A stretch of DNA of 64,000 bases from Dromaius novaehollandiae (taxonomy: Eukaryota; Chordata; Aves; Casuariiformes; Dromaiidae): assembly GCF_036370855.1 (NCBI RefSeq), contig NC_088102.1:71681601-71745600 (forward strand). The letters run 5' to 3'. Position numbers and translations under genes: made by a program. The first letter of the stretch is position 1. Every line of letters starts with the position of its first letter. Below are positions 50,285 through 63,500 of this stretch, piece by piece. A model generated the notes under the pieces. It was not told the DNA's origin and searched no databases. It saw only the letters and a list, made by a program, of their open reading frames with translations.

Positions 50285-50480
50285 TGCCAGTGAGCATGAG
50301 AAAAAAATCCCCCAGCCAGCAGATCCCGAGCAGGGGGAGGGATCGCCGGCGAAAGGAGGAGCGAAAGAGGGAAGGGTCAGGCCCAGATGAGAGAAAGGGG
50401 TGGGAAGATTAGGGATGGAAGAGAGGAAAGGGAAATCAGAGTTGGAAAAGGAAAGAGGAATGACTAGGAGAGAGGCAGCC
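50285..50480 (+). other. Purine-rich strand-asymmetric block
   Basis: The + strand is almost all G and A in GGGA, GAGA and AAGG words for nearly 200 bases, with a few CpG near 50345. The - strand is therefore a long pyrimidine tract. It could be regulatory or simply low complexity. Confidence 0.5.
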
Positions 50481-51198
50481 TGAGGAGCAGCGAGACACAA
50501 AATAATCAACCCTGCTGAAAAAAAAGTCAATGAATGTTATCAGGAATTGCTCGTTACAGCGCAAGAGTTCAAATAGTCAGACAAATAAGCCGGCATGCTT
50601 TGTTATTTAATCTGACTCACCTTCACCCTACACACATGCAATTATATACCCCTTTAGTATATACACACTGTACATAACTATGTTCATGCACTCTCACACA
50701 TACACACACTTGATGACAGCAAGACAGCAGAGAACTACTTAGGGCTCACTTACATAGTTTCCTGTTAAAAATAAGCTTTCCTTTCCCTCCCCCTCTTTGC
50801 TGCAGCAACCGAACTCACTCCTCAGTGCTTATTCCACCGCTATCACAGATCTGGACACAGCTTGCTAAATTCCTCCCTCCTTGGACAAGAGATAACACTC
50901 GGTGCCTGGGTTGAAGAAAGCAGTTCCCATGGTTTCTAAATACTCCCCCAGCTGATGCAACAACCTGCTCTGGCCAGCTACGAGAGGTGGTGGGGTGCAA
51001 AAGGACTCTTCCTCCAGGACCTGCACCGTGCAGACTGAGTTCAGAGTCAGAAGATGAAGAAGGTCCCAGAGAACTCACCAGTTAAAAGGAAAAACATACT
51101 TCCATGCTCTGCTATACAGGTCACAGCCATGTAATACATTCCAAATTCAGTGCAAGTTAAATAGGCCATTATCAACGCATGGTGCCTGCGTATATGCA

Positions 51199-53210
51199 TA
51201 TGTTCATGCATATGTATTTGTGAATATGCACACATGGTATTTCACTGCATTTCAAACCTTCCAAAATCCTAATGTTTACCCTCCCGAGGTTTGTGACATG
51301 ATCATTATTTATAACGAGCCATAGGTGTTCATAGCATTTTGCAAAGAAAAATGACAGGCTCCTTCCCTGAGGAGCTTACAAATCTAAATGTGACTTTACA
51401 CAGCAAGAAATGACAACAAAGGGTGGGCGGAAGGGAGCAAGAAAAGGAAAACGGTCTGATATCTGAAACACGATCAGAGCGCATAGAGCCCTGCCATGAC
51501 GACTCCTTCCAGGCTCATCTGCAATACTAGTTTTAGAAATGCTGGTTTAGGTAGTTTGCTTCCCTAAAGGAAGAGTGGATGTCTGCCTGCTGTGCTATCA
51601 CTTCCCCTACTTCAAGCCCTTTCCTTCCACTCCTCTGTCTGCCCCCCACCCCCAATAGTAAAGCTATATGTCAGAGTCAACCAGCAGCACAGCAAACTGA
51701 TAAAATGCTCTAAATCCTGCGCAAACACACACATGAGCGCACAGATGAATATTACATTAGAAATAAGCTTAGGGAGAGACATATTTGTTATATCGCTGGG
51801 TTTATTTTTGCCAAATGAGAAAAAGCACACAACCACTTGATGTTTTTTGCACTGCTTCCAATGAACAGGGTCTAAAGGCTATGGTGCTGCCTCTTTCTCC
51901 CCTGCCCCATTTCTTTGCTCATAAGTTAGGACTCAAACCTGAAACACAGACAATGCTTATTTCTAAGCTCATTTTGGATGCCGCTCAGCGACATACTTCT
52001 AATTGTGTTTTAGCTATACTAAACCAAATTCATTCTGGGACATATGAAAGCACTTGCAAAGGAAAGACCTCCTGAACTTTCTGAAACCAGTACAGGCACG
52101 TTGCAAATGTTTATGGGCTTGTCTCCTTGCTAAATGATACTCTTTTCCATTACTTACAGTCTCCTAGAAATCCCAGCTAAAGCCACTGTCCCATTGTGCT
52201 AGGCTATGTTCATGCATATGTATTTGTGAATATGCACACATGGTATTTCACTGCATTTCAAACCTTCCAAAATCCTAATGTTTACCCTCCCGAGGTTTGT
52301 GACATGATCATTATTTATAACGAGCCATAGGTGTTCATAGCATTTTGCAAAGAAAAATGACAGGCTCCTTCCCTGAGGAGCTTACAAATCTAAATGTGAC
52401 TTTACACAGCAAGAAATGACAACAAAGGGTGGGCGGAAGGGAGCAAGAAAAGGAAAACGGTCTGATATCTGAAACACGATCAGAGCGCATAGAGCCCTGC
52501 CATGACGACTCCTTCCAGGCTCATCTGCAATACTAGTTTTAGAAATGCTGGTTTAGGTAGTTTGCTTCCCTAAAGGAAGAGTGGATGTCTGCCTGCTGTG
52601 CTATCACTTCCCCTACTTCAAGCCCTTTCCTTCCACTCCTCTGTCTGCCCCCCACCCCCAATAGTAAAGCTATATGTCAGAGTCAACCAGCAGCACAGCA
52701 AACTGATAAAACGCTCTAAATCCTGCGCAAACACACACATGAGCGCACAGATTAATATTACATTAGAAATAAGCTTAGGGAGAGACATATTTGTTATATC
52801 GCTGGGTTTATTTTTGCCAAATGAGAAAAAGCACACAACCACTTGATGTTTTTTGCACTGCTTCCAATGAACAGGGTCTAAAGGCTATGGTGCTGCCTCT
52901 TTCTCCCCTGCCCCATTTCTTTGCTCATAAGTTAGGACTCAAACCTGAAACACAGACAATGCTTATTTCTAAGCTCATTTTGGATGCCGCTCAGCGACAT
53001 ACTTCTAATTGTGTTTTAGCTATACTAAACCAAATTCATTCTGGGACATATGAAAGCACTTGCAAAGGAAAGACCTCCTGAACTTTCTGAAACCAGTACA
53101 GGCACGTTGCAAATGTTTATGGGCTTGTCTCCTTGCTAAATGATACTCTTTTCCATTACTTACAGTCTCCTAGAAATCCCAGCTAAAGCCACTGTCCCAC
53201 TGTGCTAGGC
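51199..53210 (+). repeat. 1006-bp direct tandem duplication
   Basis: Unit 1 (51199-52204) and unit 2 (52205-53210) align end to end with offset 1006. Only three substitutions were found by eye: 51706/52712 (T/C), 51747/52753 (G/T) and 52194/53200 (T/C). Both units carry the same MIR-like or L2-like piece near their left end. No gene is inside. Confidence 0.97.
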
Positions 53211-53345
53211 TCTATGAAGACAGTCCCCACCCTCCTGAGTTTTCATCTAAATGGACAAGAGGGAAGGGAAGGGAATTATTAACCTCATTTGCAGATGAGA
53301 CAGAAAGAAATGACTATGCCAGTTTCTTCCAGGCTATGTCTAGAT
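53190..53345 (-). mobile_element. MIR/L2-like fragment
   Basis: The order 'gtgctaggctctatgaagac', 'agtccccaccctcctgag', then 'ttattaacctcatttgcagatgag' fits an old MIR/L2 repeat read in reverse. The right end of the 1006-bp duplication falls in its first bases. Confidence 0.5.
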
Positions 53346-54764
53346 TAGCAAACATAGAAGAGCTTCCACGTACGTCCCCTGGCTGCCCAACAGACCCTGC
53401 CTTCCACAGAGAGAAAACATGGGTGTGCAGCACTGGTGGGAGCCAAGACATGCCCTGACTGCACGTTTCATCTTGATGCCAGCAAGTAGGTCTAGACACT
53501 GTGACCAAAACCAGCAGCACAGTCAGAGATTGCACCAAACCTCAGTTGCAATCCAATGCCTTGATTTATGGGGAAGATTAGCCTCTTCTCCATTTGTATT
53601 AGTTTTGCAAAAGGGTCACAGCTAGTAAATACTACTGCAGTGCCAGGAGAAGGCTGCAACCTCATCCCATCCTCTTCACCCAAAGGCAATGAGATGTGTG
53701 CTGCGGGTCGTAAGGCTGAGACATACACCATTGTAAAGCTTATGCCCTCTTTTCCTCACCTTTTAAACACTTGATGTGGCTATGTCCTGCACTGGATATA
53801 CAAAGCCATGCAGCACTGCATGCCTTTAATACCTATCTTACATGCATGCTCCTCTGTTCCATGTCCAAAAAGGAACTGCACTGTTTCAAATGACTTTACT
53901 TGACATTATTTTGCCACAAAGGATGCACAGAGGGTTAAAAACAAGAGGCTTTGTTTTGCTGTTAATCCAGAATACGAAAGAGCTTCAAGACTGGAGCTGG
54001 GGGGAAGGAGATTTGGGGCTTCATTCTCCACTGTCTCCTGTGGCAGTTCACAGATCCATTCAAAGTGAGCATAAAAACACTACCAAGGTTAGAGTAAGAG
54101 CATTTTACACTATCTCTGCAAAAATTCACATGAACAGCAATTCTTACACATTAGATACAAGGTTAGTCGGGTCAAGCGAAAGGGGCCACATCTGGCATGC
54201 TGGGTCACATGGCATATGAAGCAGCCAAGGCAGGAGGCTGCATCTGGGGAACATGCTACTTTGAACACAGCACTTTGAACGCCGAGTGCCACGTCCTGCA
54301 GCTCTCCCCGAGCACGGCAACCTCACTGTGGCCCTTCACGTCGAGTCACGGATCACAGATCTGGCCACTTCTGGTGCATCAGGTTACGGGAGGGAAGCTG
54401 TAGCTCTGGGCTGCAAATGCACGTGATACAGACCTCACCGTAGGGAAGCACGAGCCAGGAGCCAAGCAAGAGTCATATGCTCAATAAGCAAGGCCGGTTG
54501 CTCTCAAGTAGACCTGCCCCAGCAGAGCCACTGCTGATCACACACATCCTGGATCACAGTCCTCACTCACTCCAGCAGCATGACCAGGGGCTTGCAGAGA
54601 CACCACAGTGATCCCCAGACAACCCACTGGTATCAGGATGCAACAGTTAAACTTTCTTCCAGACTACAGTAGAAAAAAATCTTACTCCATATTTATGATC
54701 ATCATGTTCTACCAAAGTGAGGTATATAAATATATAGTTGCTGGCAACAGCCTACAAGGCAGGT

Positions 54765-54900
54765 CAGCTGTGTTATCCCCATGGGATAACTGATGGGAAA
54801 ACTGCAGCCTAGACAGCGGGCCCTAAAACGTGCAGGGGACAGACCAGATTGAAGCCCACAGTTTGGCGGACTCTCAGTGCCTGACTACTGCCACTAAACA
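54765..54900 (-). mobile_element. MIR-like SINE fragment
   Basis: The + strand order is 'tgttatccccatgggata', 'gatgggaaaactgcagcc', 'cagattgaagcccacag', a diverged reverse MIR. Confidence 0.45.
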
Positions 54901-57149
54901 AAACCAGCCTATAAGGAATTTTAAACCATATCATATCAGACTTCATCTCCTAGGGAGTATCAGCTATTCTGCTTAGTTTGGAAAGGAAAATACACATGCC
55001 AAGAGTATGTGTGTTCACACAGCTCCCCGGATGTTAAAACCTGCAGTGCACTCACAATGGAAGTAAACCTAAGTAACTATCATTGTCTACAGCTACTATA
55101 CTGTTCCTCAAGAAGTTATAAAATAATCTAATTGCTAACACTATAAATTCAAATGGCTCATCTCTAGGGCAAATGTAATTTTGTGAGATTTCTTCTGAGG
55201 GAAACAGATTCCAGCTCCTAGTCTACTGTCACCCTACGTTCACATTGCATTCTTATGGGAGACAAATGGAAGATCTACCTCGAACCAACAGCAATATCAC
55301 TAACGATCACATTTTGTTGCTAACCAGAGCTGATGTTCTGTATACGTACAGACCTGATGTGCAACTCAGTGTGAGGAGACCTCAACACAACGGCTCTGTT
55401 GCTACCTCAAGAAACCATGACATGCAGCGCAGAACTCGGAACCTGACCGAGTTTTTTCTTGCAGCTGGAGTTGGCTAGTGCAAGCCATTTTAAGCAGCTT
55501 GTACAAAATGCTTAGCTCTTTTCTTTCCTCATGAATTCTCCTTCAGCAGATTAGAGAAGGATCTAAGAAAAACAAAAAGGTGCTCCTTTTTTCTGGTCTG
55601 AGACAGAACAGCCAAACCTTTAGAGTGCTTCCCCTTCTTGTGAAGGGAAGTCATTTTGCGACCAAGCAAGGTTCTGTTTCGCACTTCTTCAAGCCTTGGC
55701 AATAGGGCCCAGTATACACTTTCCAGGTGCATACGTACACACAAGACTGTACTCACACCCATCCTGACAGGAACAACCCATATACAGGGAAGAGACTGTC
55801 CACCTTGAAGCATTTACTAATCCAGCAAACTATTTGCTGACAGCTCTTTCCACTATTTGATCAGCTGCCTTTGTTACTAGATACATAAACCACTGCTCAG
55901 ACTTAGCACGCAGGATGCACATACCAAGGCGCTGTTGAATATAAGAGTCAATATATAGTTTCATCATACCATCAAGAATGAGACTGTTCAAAGAGAGAGC
56001 GACAGGGCCATACAGCAGCATTTCTTTCCCCAGCAGCTCTGCAGGGGCTCAGCTGAGTTGGGCTTTACTAAAGAAAAACACTCAGAAAAGTGGAGGAAGA
56101 CTCAGAAAACACCTCTTACTTTATGTACATTCCCCAGCCCCACTTGGGAACTCTCACTCACCAACCACGAGCTTCTCTTCTGTTTTTTCAGTATTCTGGC
56201 CCCAAATACATTAAGCCATTAATGCCCTGGCAAAGGAAAAGCAAACACATCAGAAAACATTAATGGACAGGACTGCTTTCTACAGCTGTGAGATGAAATG
56301 CGGGTCTGTATATGTTGGTTACCACTCGGCAAAAGTAATTAAGAAGTAATGCCCAATAGTATTGGAGATGGTAACTTAAAATAGGAGATTAGCCGGCTTT
56401 CGCATAGCCAGGCTACACCCCCCCCACACCCAAACACTCACACCCCCATACACACACGAGTATTACAATGTAGTGTTTCAGTAGGTGTGCTGAAAGGATC
56501 TTGGCTAGCACAGCGACCGCGAGGTCAGGAATATAGACATGAGAGGTTTAAACTGGTGAGTCAACTAGATTTCTTCATAAGATATGGTGAGGGTCCTTGC
56601 GGATACAAAAGACTTCAGAGGAGATATTGCTAAGTCTCGCATAAAGGCAGCGAGCATGCACGTTCCTGACATGCTGTCTGCTTTCCCAAGCATCATCAGG
56701 GGTAACTCGTAACCCCTTCCTCACCCCAGTGTTTTAAGAGCATCACCCTGCAAGATTAAACAACACATTTTCCTCTCCCTGATCCTCATTACCTTGACTG
56801 TCACTAGGTTAAGTTGCTAGATCCCAGACGCCACAGACCCACACACTGGCCCACCTAAAAGACACTGGAAAGCAAAAAAGGCAAGGTCTTACTGGCAGTC
56901 GTGCCGCAACAGTGCTGGTAGAGGACAACTCCAAGTGAGAGGAGAAGGAAAGGTCTGCAGGGAAACTCTCCCGCTGCCACGTAGCGAAGCCGATTGGAGG
57001 ATGGTGTTGCTGGGCTATAGGAGTAAAGACGAAGTAAACTCCTTCCCAAAGGAATGCAGCTCCTGATTTTTCTTCCCTTCCAGAACCATCCCTTGAGAGA
57101 AAAAATCATATGACCCCCCCAGATCATTCGCCTCTCACGTCACCCTAGG

Positions 57150-57500
57150 CTGGCACTGCCAACACACGTGCGACCGTCACGCTAATTCTTGGCAGGGGCA
57201 AGGCTCCGTCCGGCAGGGAAGGGGTTAAGCTGGAGCAGCAGAGCCGCTGGGGAGCGGAGACGTTAGTTTAAACTGACAAACCTAGTCCTCTGTAAACAGA
57301 GGAAACAAATCCCGCACGGAGCCGCGGCCATTAGAACCGTGCTGTCATTGCTTTAAAGCAAGCCAGTCGGTCAACGTCGGTCCCCGGATCCGCTTACCCC
57401 AGGCTCCTCATTGCTCCGTGACCAGAGGTGAGGTGGGAACGCTCCGCCACGGGACGCCGCCGACACGCCGACAAACTTGGGAGGGAAGGACGGCAGGAGA
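57150..57500 (-). promoter_or_regulatory. PAK6: CpG-rich block, candidate PAK6 promoter and first non-coding exon
   Basis: CpG dinucleotides are dense here and sparse in most of the window (for example ccgcggcc near 57322 and gacgccgccgacacgccg near 57453). On the - strand a consensus-like donor CCTGGG|gtaagcgg ends a possible exon at 57398. Its 5' end is not visible. It faces PAK6 and lies 12 kb before the PAK6 ATG. It may also be a bidirectional promoter. Confidence 0.45.
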
Positions 57501-60500
57501 AAGCGGGAGAAGGAAAAGGGGTGGAGGCACGTCTGACATGTTTGTGCAGTGCCGGGTTCACCCAAGCTGCTGAGTTTGATTTCAGGGTGTGGCAGTAGAT
57601 GGGACACAGAAACACTCAGCGCTGGGAAGCCTCAGATTCCTCTTCCAAGGAAGGCGACACACAGCAGAGCCTCTTGGGGCCATCTTGCCTTCTCCTCATC
57701 GCCTCTCCTTTGGGTCCCTGGAGGGGAAGGGAGGGAGAAAGCACTCAGAGTCACACCTGGGTACCGAGGATCGAGGATCGGTGGGTCTCAGGCAGGATCC
57801 TTGGGGAGATCATCTCCCATTCTCCTCCAGCCCTTTCACTGCTGACCTACTAAAGCTCTGACTTGCTCGTTAGCTCTCCTCTCCACAGCCTCGGGGCCTA
57901 GAGCTGCTGCAGTTTCAAGCGAATCCCAACATCTCTGCCTGTCGCCTGGCTGCAGATTTCTGGACCAATTCCTTGTCATTCCTGGCAGGAAAGCTTCGAT
58001 TGATGGCTATATGCCTGGCTATAGGAGAATTCACTAATTCATTTGCATCGCAGATGTGCAGCGCACGACCTGGTGCTTTTACTTTTCCCCTATCGCTTGG
58101 CGTGAGTCCGCGCTGTGAGGTCGAGAGTCCAGCATCACCCTGTAATTCTGTTGTCGTGCCTGCGCCATGCCTGGGGGTTTATTTACTCCTGGAAATGTTT
58201 GTTTCCACAAGTGACTTGTGTTTGCTAGGACATCAGCTCACCACTGACCAGCAGAGGCAGAGGGACATAGGTGGAAAGGGGTGGCATTAAAGGACACTAC
58301 AGGGATTATAGACCAGGAGAGGTCAGGGTGCACATCAGCAAACCCATCAACTCCTCTTCCTCCATTGCAAATAAAGACAACTCTTGGCTTCTCCCAGTCA
58401 TTAATATACAATACTGGCTTAACCCCAAGATATTCTTAGGTCCAAAGAGCAGAGATAAAAGTCAGCCTTAAAAACTCCTCTCCTCCACCATGCAATTTAT
58501 CTCCTTTTTCTGCATGTAAGTTTTGCTGAACTGCCCTTAAAATAACTGAATGTCATGCTACAAATAATCATTAGGCTGTCATGATTTCTGCTGGGAGTGG
58601 GTTTGACGGGCAGAGGTGGGCCAGCACAGTTACCTTTTACCCAAGCTGCCCCATTCCCATTTTCTTTCCCACCTATTCGTCCTGCCTAGGTAGGCTGTGC
58701 TGTCTTTGTACGCCACTTGGTGTCATAGATCTAGCTGGAACATACAGGGTCTACAGTGATATTACAGGGTAGGAACAAAACTGGGATTCGTACAGAGAAC
58801 ATAAAGGAAGCCCTTGCATTTTAGCTGATGGTCTCAGGCTCGTACTCCTCACTTCCAGACCTGCCAGCCGAGTTGTGCAAGGCTGCTTCCTGAAAGTGCC
58901 GTCACTGCTTCTACGTTTTGCTGCAGGTCCTTGCCTGCCAGAGCCTGCCAAAGAGACAGAGATTTCCTGCCGGTTACCTCACGGCCGCATCCCTAGGGTA
59001 CAGGAAGCAAAGTTAGCCAGGTCCCTTCCTCTCTGAAGATTAGCTTCGCTCTTCCTACAGGGCAGGTCCCACGTGCAGATGTGATCAAGAAAAAGGAAAG
59101 TTCATGTTAATAGTAGTGAATAACAGACTATAATAAAGAGAGAGGGACAGCACTCCTCTCCAAAGACTGGAACTCGCAAGGCAGAGAAACCACAGCGGAT
59201 GGCCAGAGATGAGGAAACCATGCATGATCTTGCCTTTGCTAGGTGGGCAGGAAACATGACTGTGAGTGCAAACCATCGGTGGCATCTGCTACATTTACAC
59301 TTTGCTGAAGTGCCAACCAGAGAGGAGCAGTCTACATAACTATAGCTTTGGGAGTGTCACAAGGAAATGTCATTTATAGTCAACAAGGAGTTACCCAGGC
59401 TTGGAACTGGCTTCAGATTTGCATAAGTATTATATCATATGGGTTGACATGCTAAGACAGTCTTCTAGAGAAAGATGTGAGTTCTTTATAAATGGAAGAG
59501 CCTGATTTTACTTGTCAAGACACAAGCTTCGAGTTGCTGTGAGCCCCAGATGCCTACAATCTTAATGAAAAAGTAGGACACTTTCCAGTCTTCCTATCCA
59601 CAAGTTTGGTCCTAGCAGTCATATGCACTTTGAAGAAAGATTTCCCAGTAAAAGTGATGCATCTCTAATTTTCCCCTTTAGCATTTGTCCCTTTATTAAA
59701 CATTTCACTACTCCTTCCCTGCTCACTGCTCCCTCCCTACCTAGAGAATTGCACAAGATAATATAAACAATTATGCTCACACATTTATCTAAACACACAC
59801 CCCATTCCTCCTGCAGTTGTTATAGTATATGTTGCTTGCTCAGACCTTGACTGCAGTTCTGTCTTACCTATGGGAGCCATAGTTTGCAAGCAAGAAGTGC
59901 TGCAGGGTACATTGACTAAATCCTTGCATCAGACTGCTTTATCTGATTTATATATACAGCAAACAGCCATTCCGCAGTCCATGCAGGCATCCATCCCCAG
60001 CCAGAAAGAGGAGCAAATTTCAGACCAAAACTGCTGATCTCTCCTCTTTCCTCAACCTGTCCATCCACATCCGTGTCAGGACAGCACCAACACCTCACTC
60101 CCAGCACCGCCAGCTGCAATAGGCTCTATTTAGACCTATTATAGTTCCAATGGAACAGAAATTCGTGGAAGAAATAAACTTTTCAACGTTTTACTGTGCC
60201 AACAGGCAAGAGGGGGTGTTTTTTTTAATCTTCAGAAAAACATGGTAGAGGCAGCAAGGCCAACTCTACCATATTGAGGGGGTTCCTCCTAACCCAGCCA
60301 CAAAAAATGCAAGTACTTGGCCACTTGTTTGGGACTTCTGGGAGCTGGGCAGGCTGTTAAGAGTAACTTCTCCTGCTTCAGTCAAGCTTCCAGGACAAGT
60401 CTAATCTCCAGACACAGTAAATCTGATCCATCCAGGAAAACCCAGTAAGAAATAGGGCAGTCCCATCCAAGGAGCTAGGCTGTGGTTTGAAGCTGGACCT

Positions 60501-63500
60501 TCTAGCAGGGCTCCTTTGAGCTCTGGGATTTGCTAGGGAGGCACAAATGCGCTTCCATCAAAGAGCTGCGGTCCCTCTTCTCTTTCATGATTCTTGAAAT
60601 CCAGAGTAAGCTGGCCAGAGAAGTGTAAAATCAGGCCAACAACTGGGACAAGGGGGTCACCAGAAGACAGGGTATGTTGCAAATTCATGCAGCGCTGGCT
60701 GTTGGGAGGAAGCAAAAGGAATCAAATCTGCCAGTCTCATAACCAACACATGAGATTAGCCAGGACTGGAGGTAAGGAGGGAACAATCCAGAGGCAGTTT
60801 CACTTTAATAAGTGCTCATCATTTGGGCACCTTTCCCCAAGGCTATGACATCCAGAGGTGGGCAGAAAATCTCAAGAGAGCACTGCCATGACGGCGTGGA
60901 TTGCTTGCTCATACATGAGGGCTATCTCCTACCTACCATGTTCGGCTGACATTATAAAGGTAGGGCCCTGGAGATCCCAGTAGAACAGGGCCTTATCTGT
61001 GTTCACACTGCATAAACTCGTTCAGTGGGCTCGTAAGTGTCCCCAAGTGCTGATGATCTAATCCAGTTTCCTTTTCTTTGTCCCAATTCAAAACAAAACA
61101 CAGATGCACAAAAGCTGAAGGACTGGAGGTTGTTTTAGTTCAGCGTGAGTTCACCATCTCTGCCAGAGGACTGCGTGCTGTTTATAGATCAGGACACATC
61201 CCCACGCTCAAATCTGCCACAGCAGCGTGGGGCTTGGAGTCCCTCTTCGCCATCTGCCCACTGCCAAATACAAGGCGTGCTGGGTCACACGAAAGAAGAG
61301 AGTTTGTGCTGCTCCAAACTCTCGCTATCATTAACCCAGAACCTCAGGCAGGCCTTGCAGGGCTAGGCAACGCTGGCGGTGCAGCAGAGCGCAGCTGGCA
61401 AGGAAGCGGCACGGGGGCCTGCAACGTCAGCCAGACTGAGATCGTTAGGCTGGAGCAGCGATAGCCAAGAACATCGGCAAGAAAGCAGATTCAGCTTAAA
61501 GAGGGCAAGAGCGCAGCAGACTCTCTTTTTTAAAAATTTTAACTCCCACTTTGATGAGCCGCTGAAACTAAAGCTCAAGAGGATTACCTGAACACAGCAC
61601 ACACTACTTTGCTACTGGTAAAATTCCTGTGGCTTGATAAGCATTCCCTGCAGATAATATCAATGCAGCTTGGATCATAGTTATCTCATACTTCTCCCAC
61701 AGCTTTTACTTGCAAAAATTCACAGGCTCATTAGATTATAACAGAGGTAACATCATGCTCCACCAGGCAAGTCTGTGCCACGTGGTACAAAAGGTGTATC
61801 TGCTGCTTCCCACAAAAGTCAGGATGATCAGTGCTGCAACGCCAGCATTGCAGCAGAAAGTCAACATAGCCTACCTTTTTCATAGACTCCCCAGGTGACC
61901 TTGAAAAAGTTGCTTTACACACTGGTAAAATGACGGTGACAATGCTTAACTCACACAGAAAGGAGGCAGCTTAATCTGTTGCTTTTTTCAAGCATGCTGA
62001 GATTCTTAAAGATGCTATAGAAATGCAGAGTGAAATCCCTAGCTGACATAAGAGGAATACAGGCTACAGCTTCTGTTCAGAATAACTAGGTCAGTCAGCG
62101 ATAGCAAAAGCATTAAGCAGAATTTAGAGAATTCCTAGTGGCCAAAGAAATGGTAGCAGAAGTCTAACACCATTTGCTGTTATTAGTCACTCTCTACCTC
62201 TGGAGACTAGAATAATTTGAGCACTGGAGCTTATCCTTGTCAAAATCCAGCCACGTGGCTCAGCGTACAGCACAGGAGGCTCCCAGGGCGCTTGCTGCCT
62301 TGTGGAGGCAGGGGACAGCCACCCTTGCAACCACCGCAGCCTTAAGCAGCTCAATGCGTGTTAAACCTGTGCCAGGGACTGGGGATCACAGTCATACTCC
62401 CAGCAGTGGCCACCTTACGGCAAGTGCAGGAGGGTACCTTGGTCTTGCTTTCTGCTGCGGTGGTGAACGGGCAGCTTGTTTTGGATAAGGCTAGCAGAGG
62501 CAGAGAACAGCTGTTTGCCTGCAATAGGAGGAAAGAGGAGGGGAAGAGCCGACTGTTGCAATGGGGATAAGCTCTAAAATTTAGCTCAAACCCCTCCAGT
62601 TTTTGCAGCTGAACTGAGCAATAGCTTTCCTCTTGCTTTTTTATACTGCCGCACGCCACTCATTCGCACGCTTGCACTGCATCTCCCTTAGCTGTGTTGG
62701 TGCAACTGTACAGCTGCGCACAGACCATACCTTACAACTACTGAGCATAGGTACTTGTGTTAAAAACCTTCTGTTTTTAGTGCAGTGGAAGAGGGTAGGA
62801 TAAATCCAATTATTTAAAGTCTAATTTATTTTTAAACTCAGATTATTTCAGCAGCCTGGTGTACAGCCCAGCCACACAGTCATGCCAGCACAACTCAGAA
62901 GCCAGTAACCCGCAGTGCTGGAATTGGACCTTTATGAACTTGTTGTGCCAGTGGAACTAGCATGTCATACTGTGCCCTTAGTCTGCCTTATCCCAGTGAG
63001 CTGTGAATGCACTGGAGTCCATGGGATGGTTTGCAAAGGATTAATCATTAGTAACCACCACTTCCAGATTTGTTTATACAGTGTATAGAAATGTGAGCTG
63101 TGACATCCTCGTCTTTTGTAGTAACTGCTACAACAGAATTTCAGTTTGGAAAAAGTTGCTACTTCCTGCCTCCCCTAAAAGTGATTCTTGGTCTTTCCCA
63201 CTAGTAGCCCTGCTCGTTGTTGTCTGATCCCAAAATAAGAAACTAAAACGTGCACATGGCCAGGTCATACAGATTACAAAGGATTCAAAGGCTGCCTGCA
63301 TGTGGCATTGTAAGAATATTTCTATACCAAAAGCATACTTCATTACTAATGGAGGAGAACACACACACAGCCTAGACCTGCTGGCTGTGGTCATAATGAA
63401 TGTCCTTCCTTTGGACCAAGTCTAGACCCTGCTGGGCAGTGGAAGGAGTGAAACCAGAGTGGAGGAAATAAAGCAGAATAATCTTCAAGATAACACCAGA

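Larger units (their letters stand above)
45254..57397 (-). other. PAK6: Region upstream of the PAK6 start exon, probably 5'-UTR intron(s)
   Basis: A coding-exon acceptor sits five bases before the PAK6 ATG, so at least one upstream non-coding exon exists. The nearest good candidate is at the CpG-rich block near 57.4 kb. In between are MIR-like and CR1 pieces, a GA-rich tract and the 1006-bp tandem duplication. No coding exon was found. Further non-coding exons inside cannot be excluded; for example, a donor-like GTGAGT on the - strand is near 51075. Confidence 0.5.

Noticed and set aside
57549..57861. Three overlapping + strand open frames downstream of the CpG-rich block
   Set aside because: All three frames are open only because the stretch is poor in stop codons; none gives a recognisable protein.
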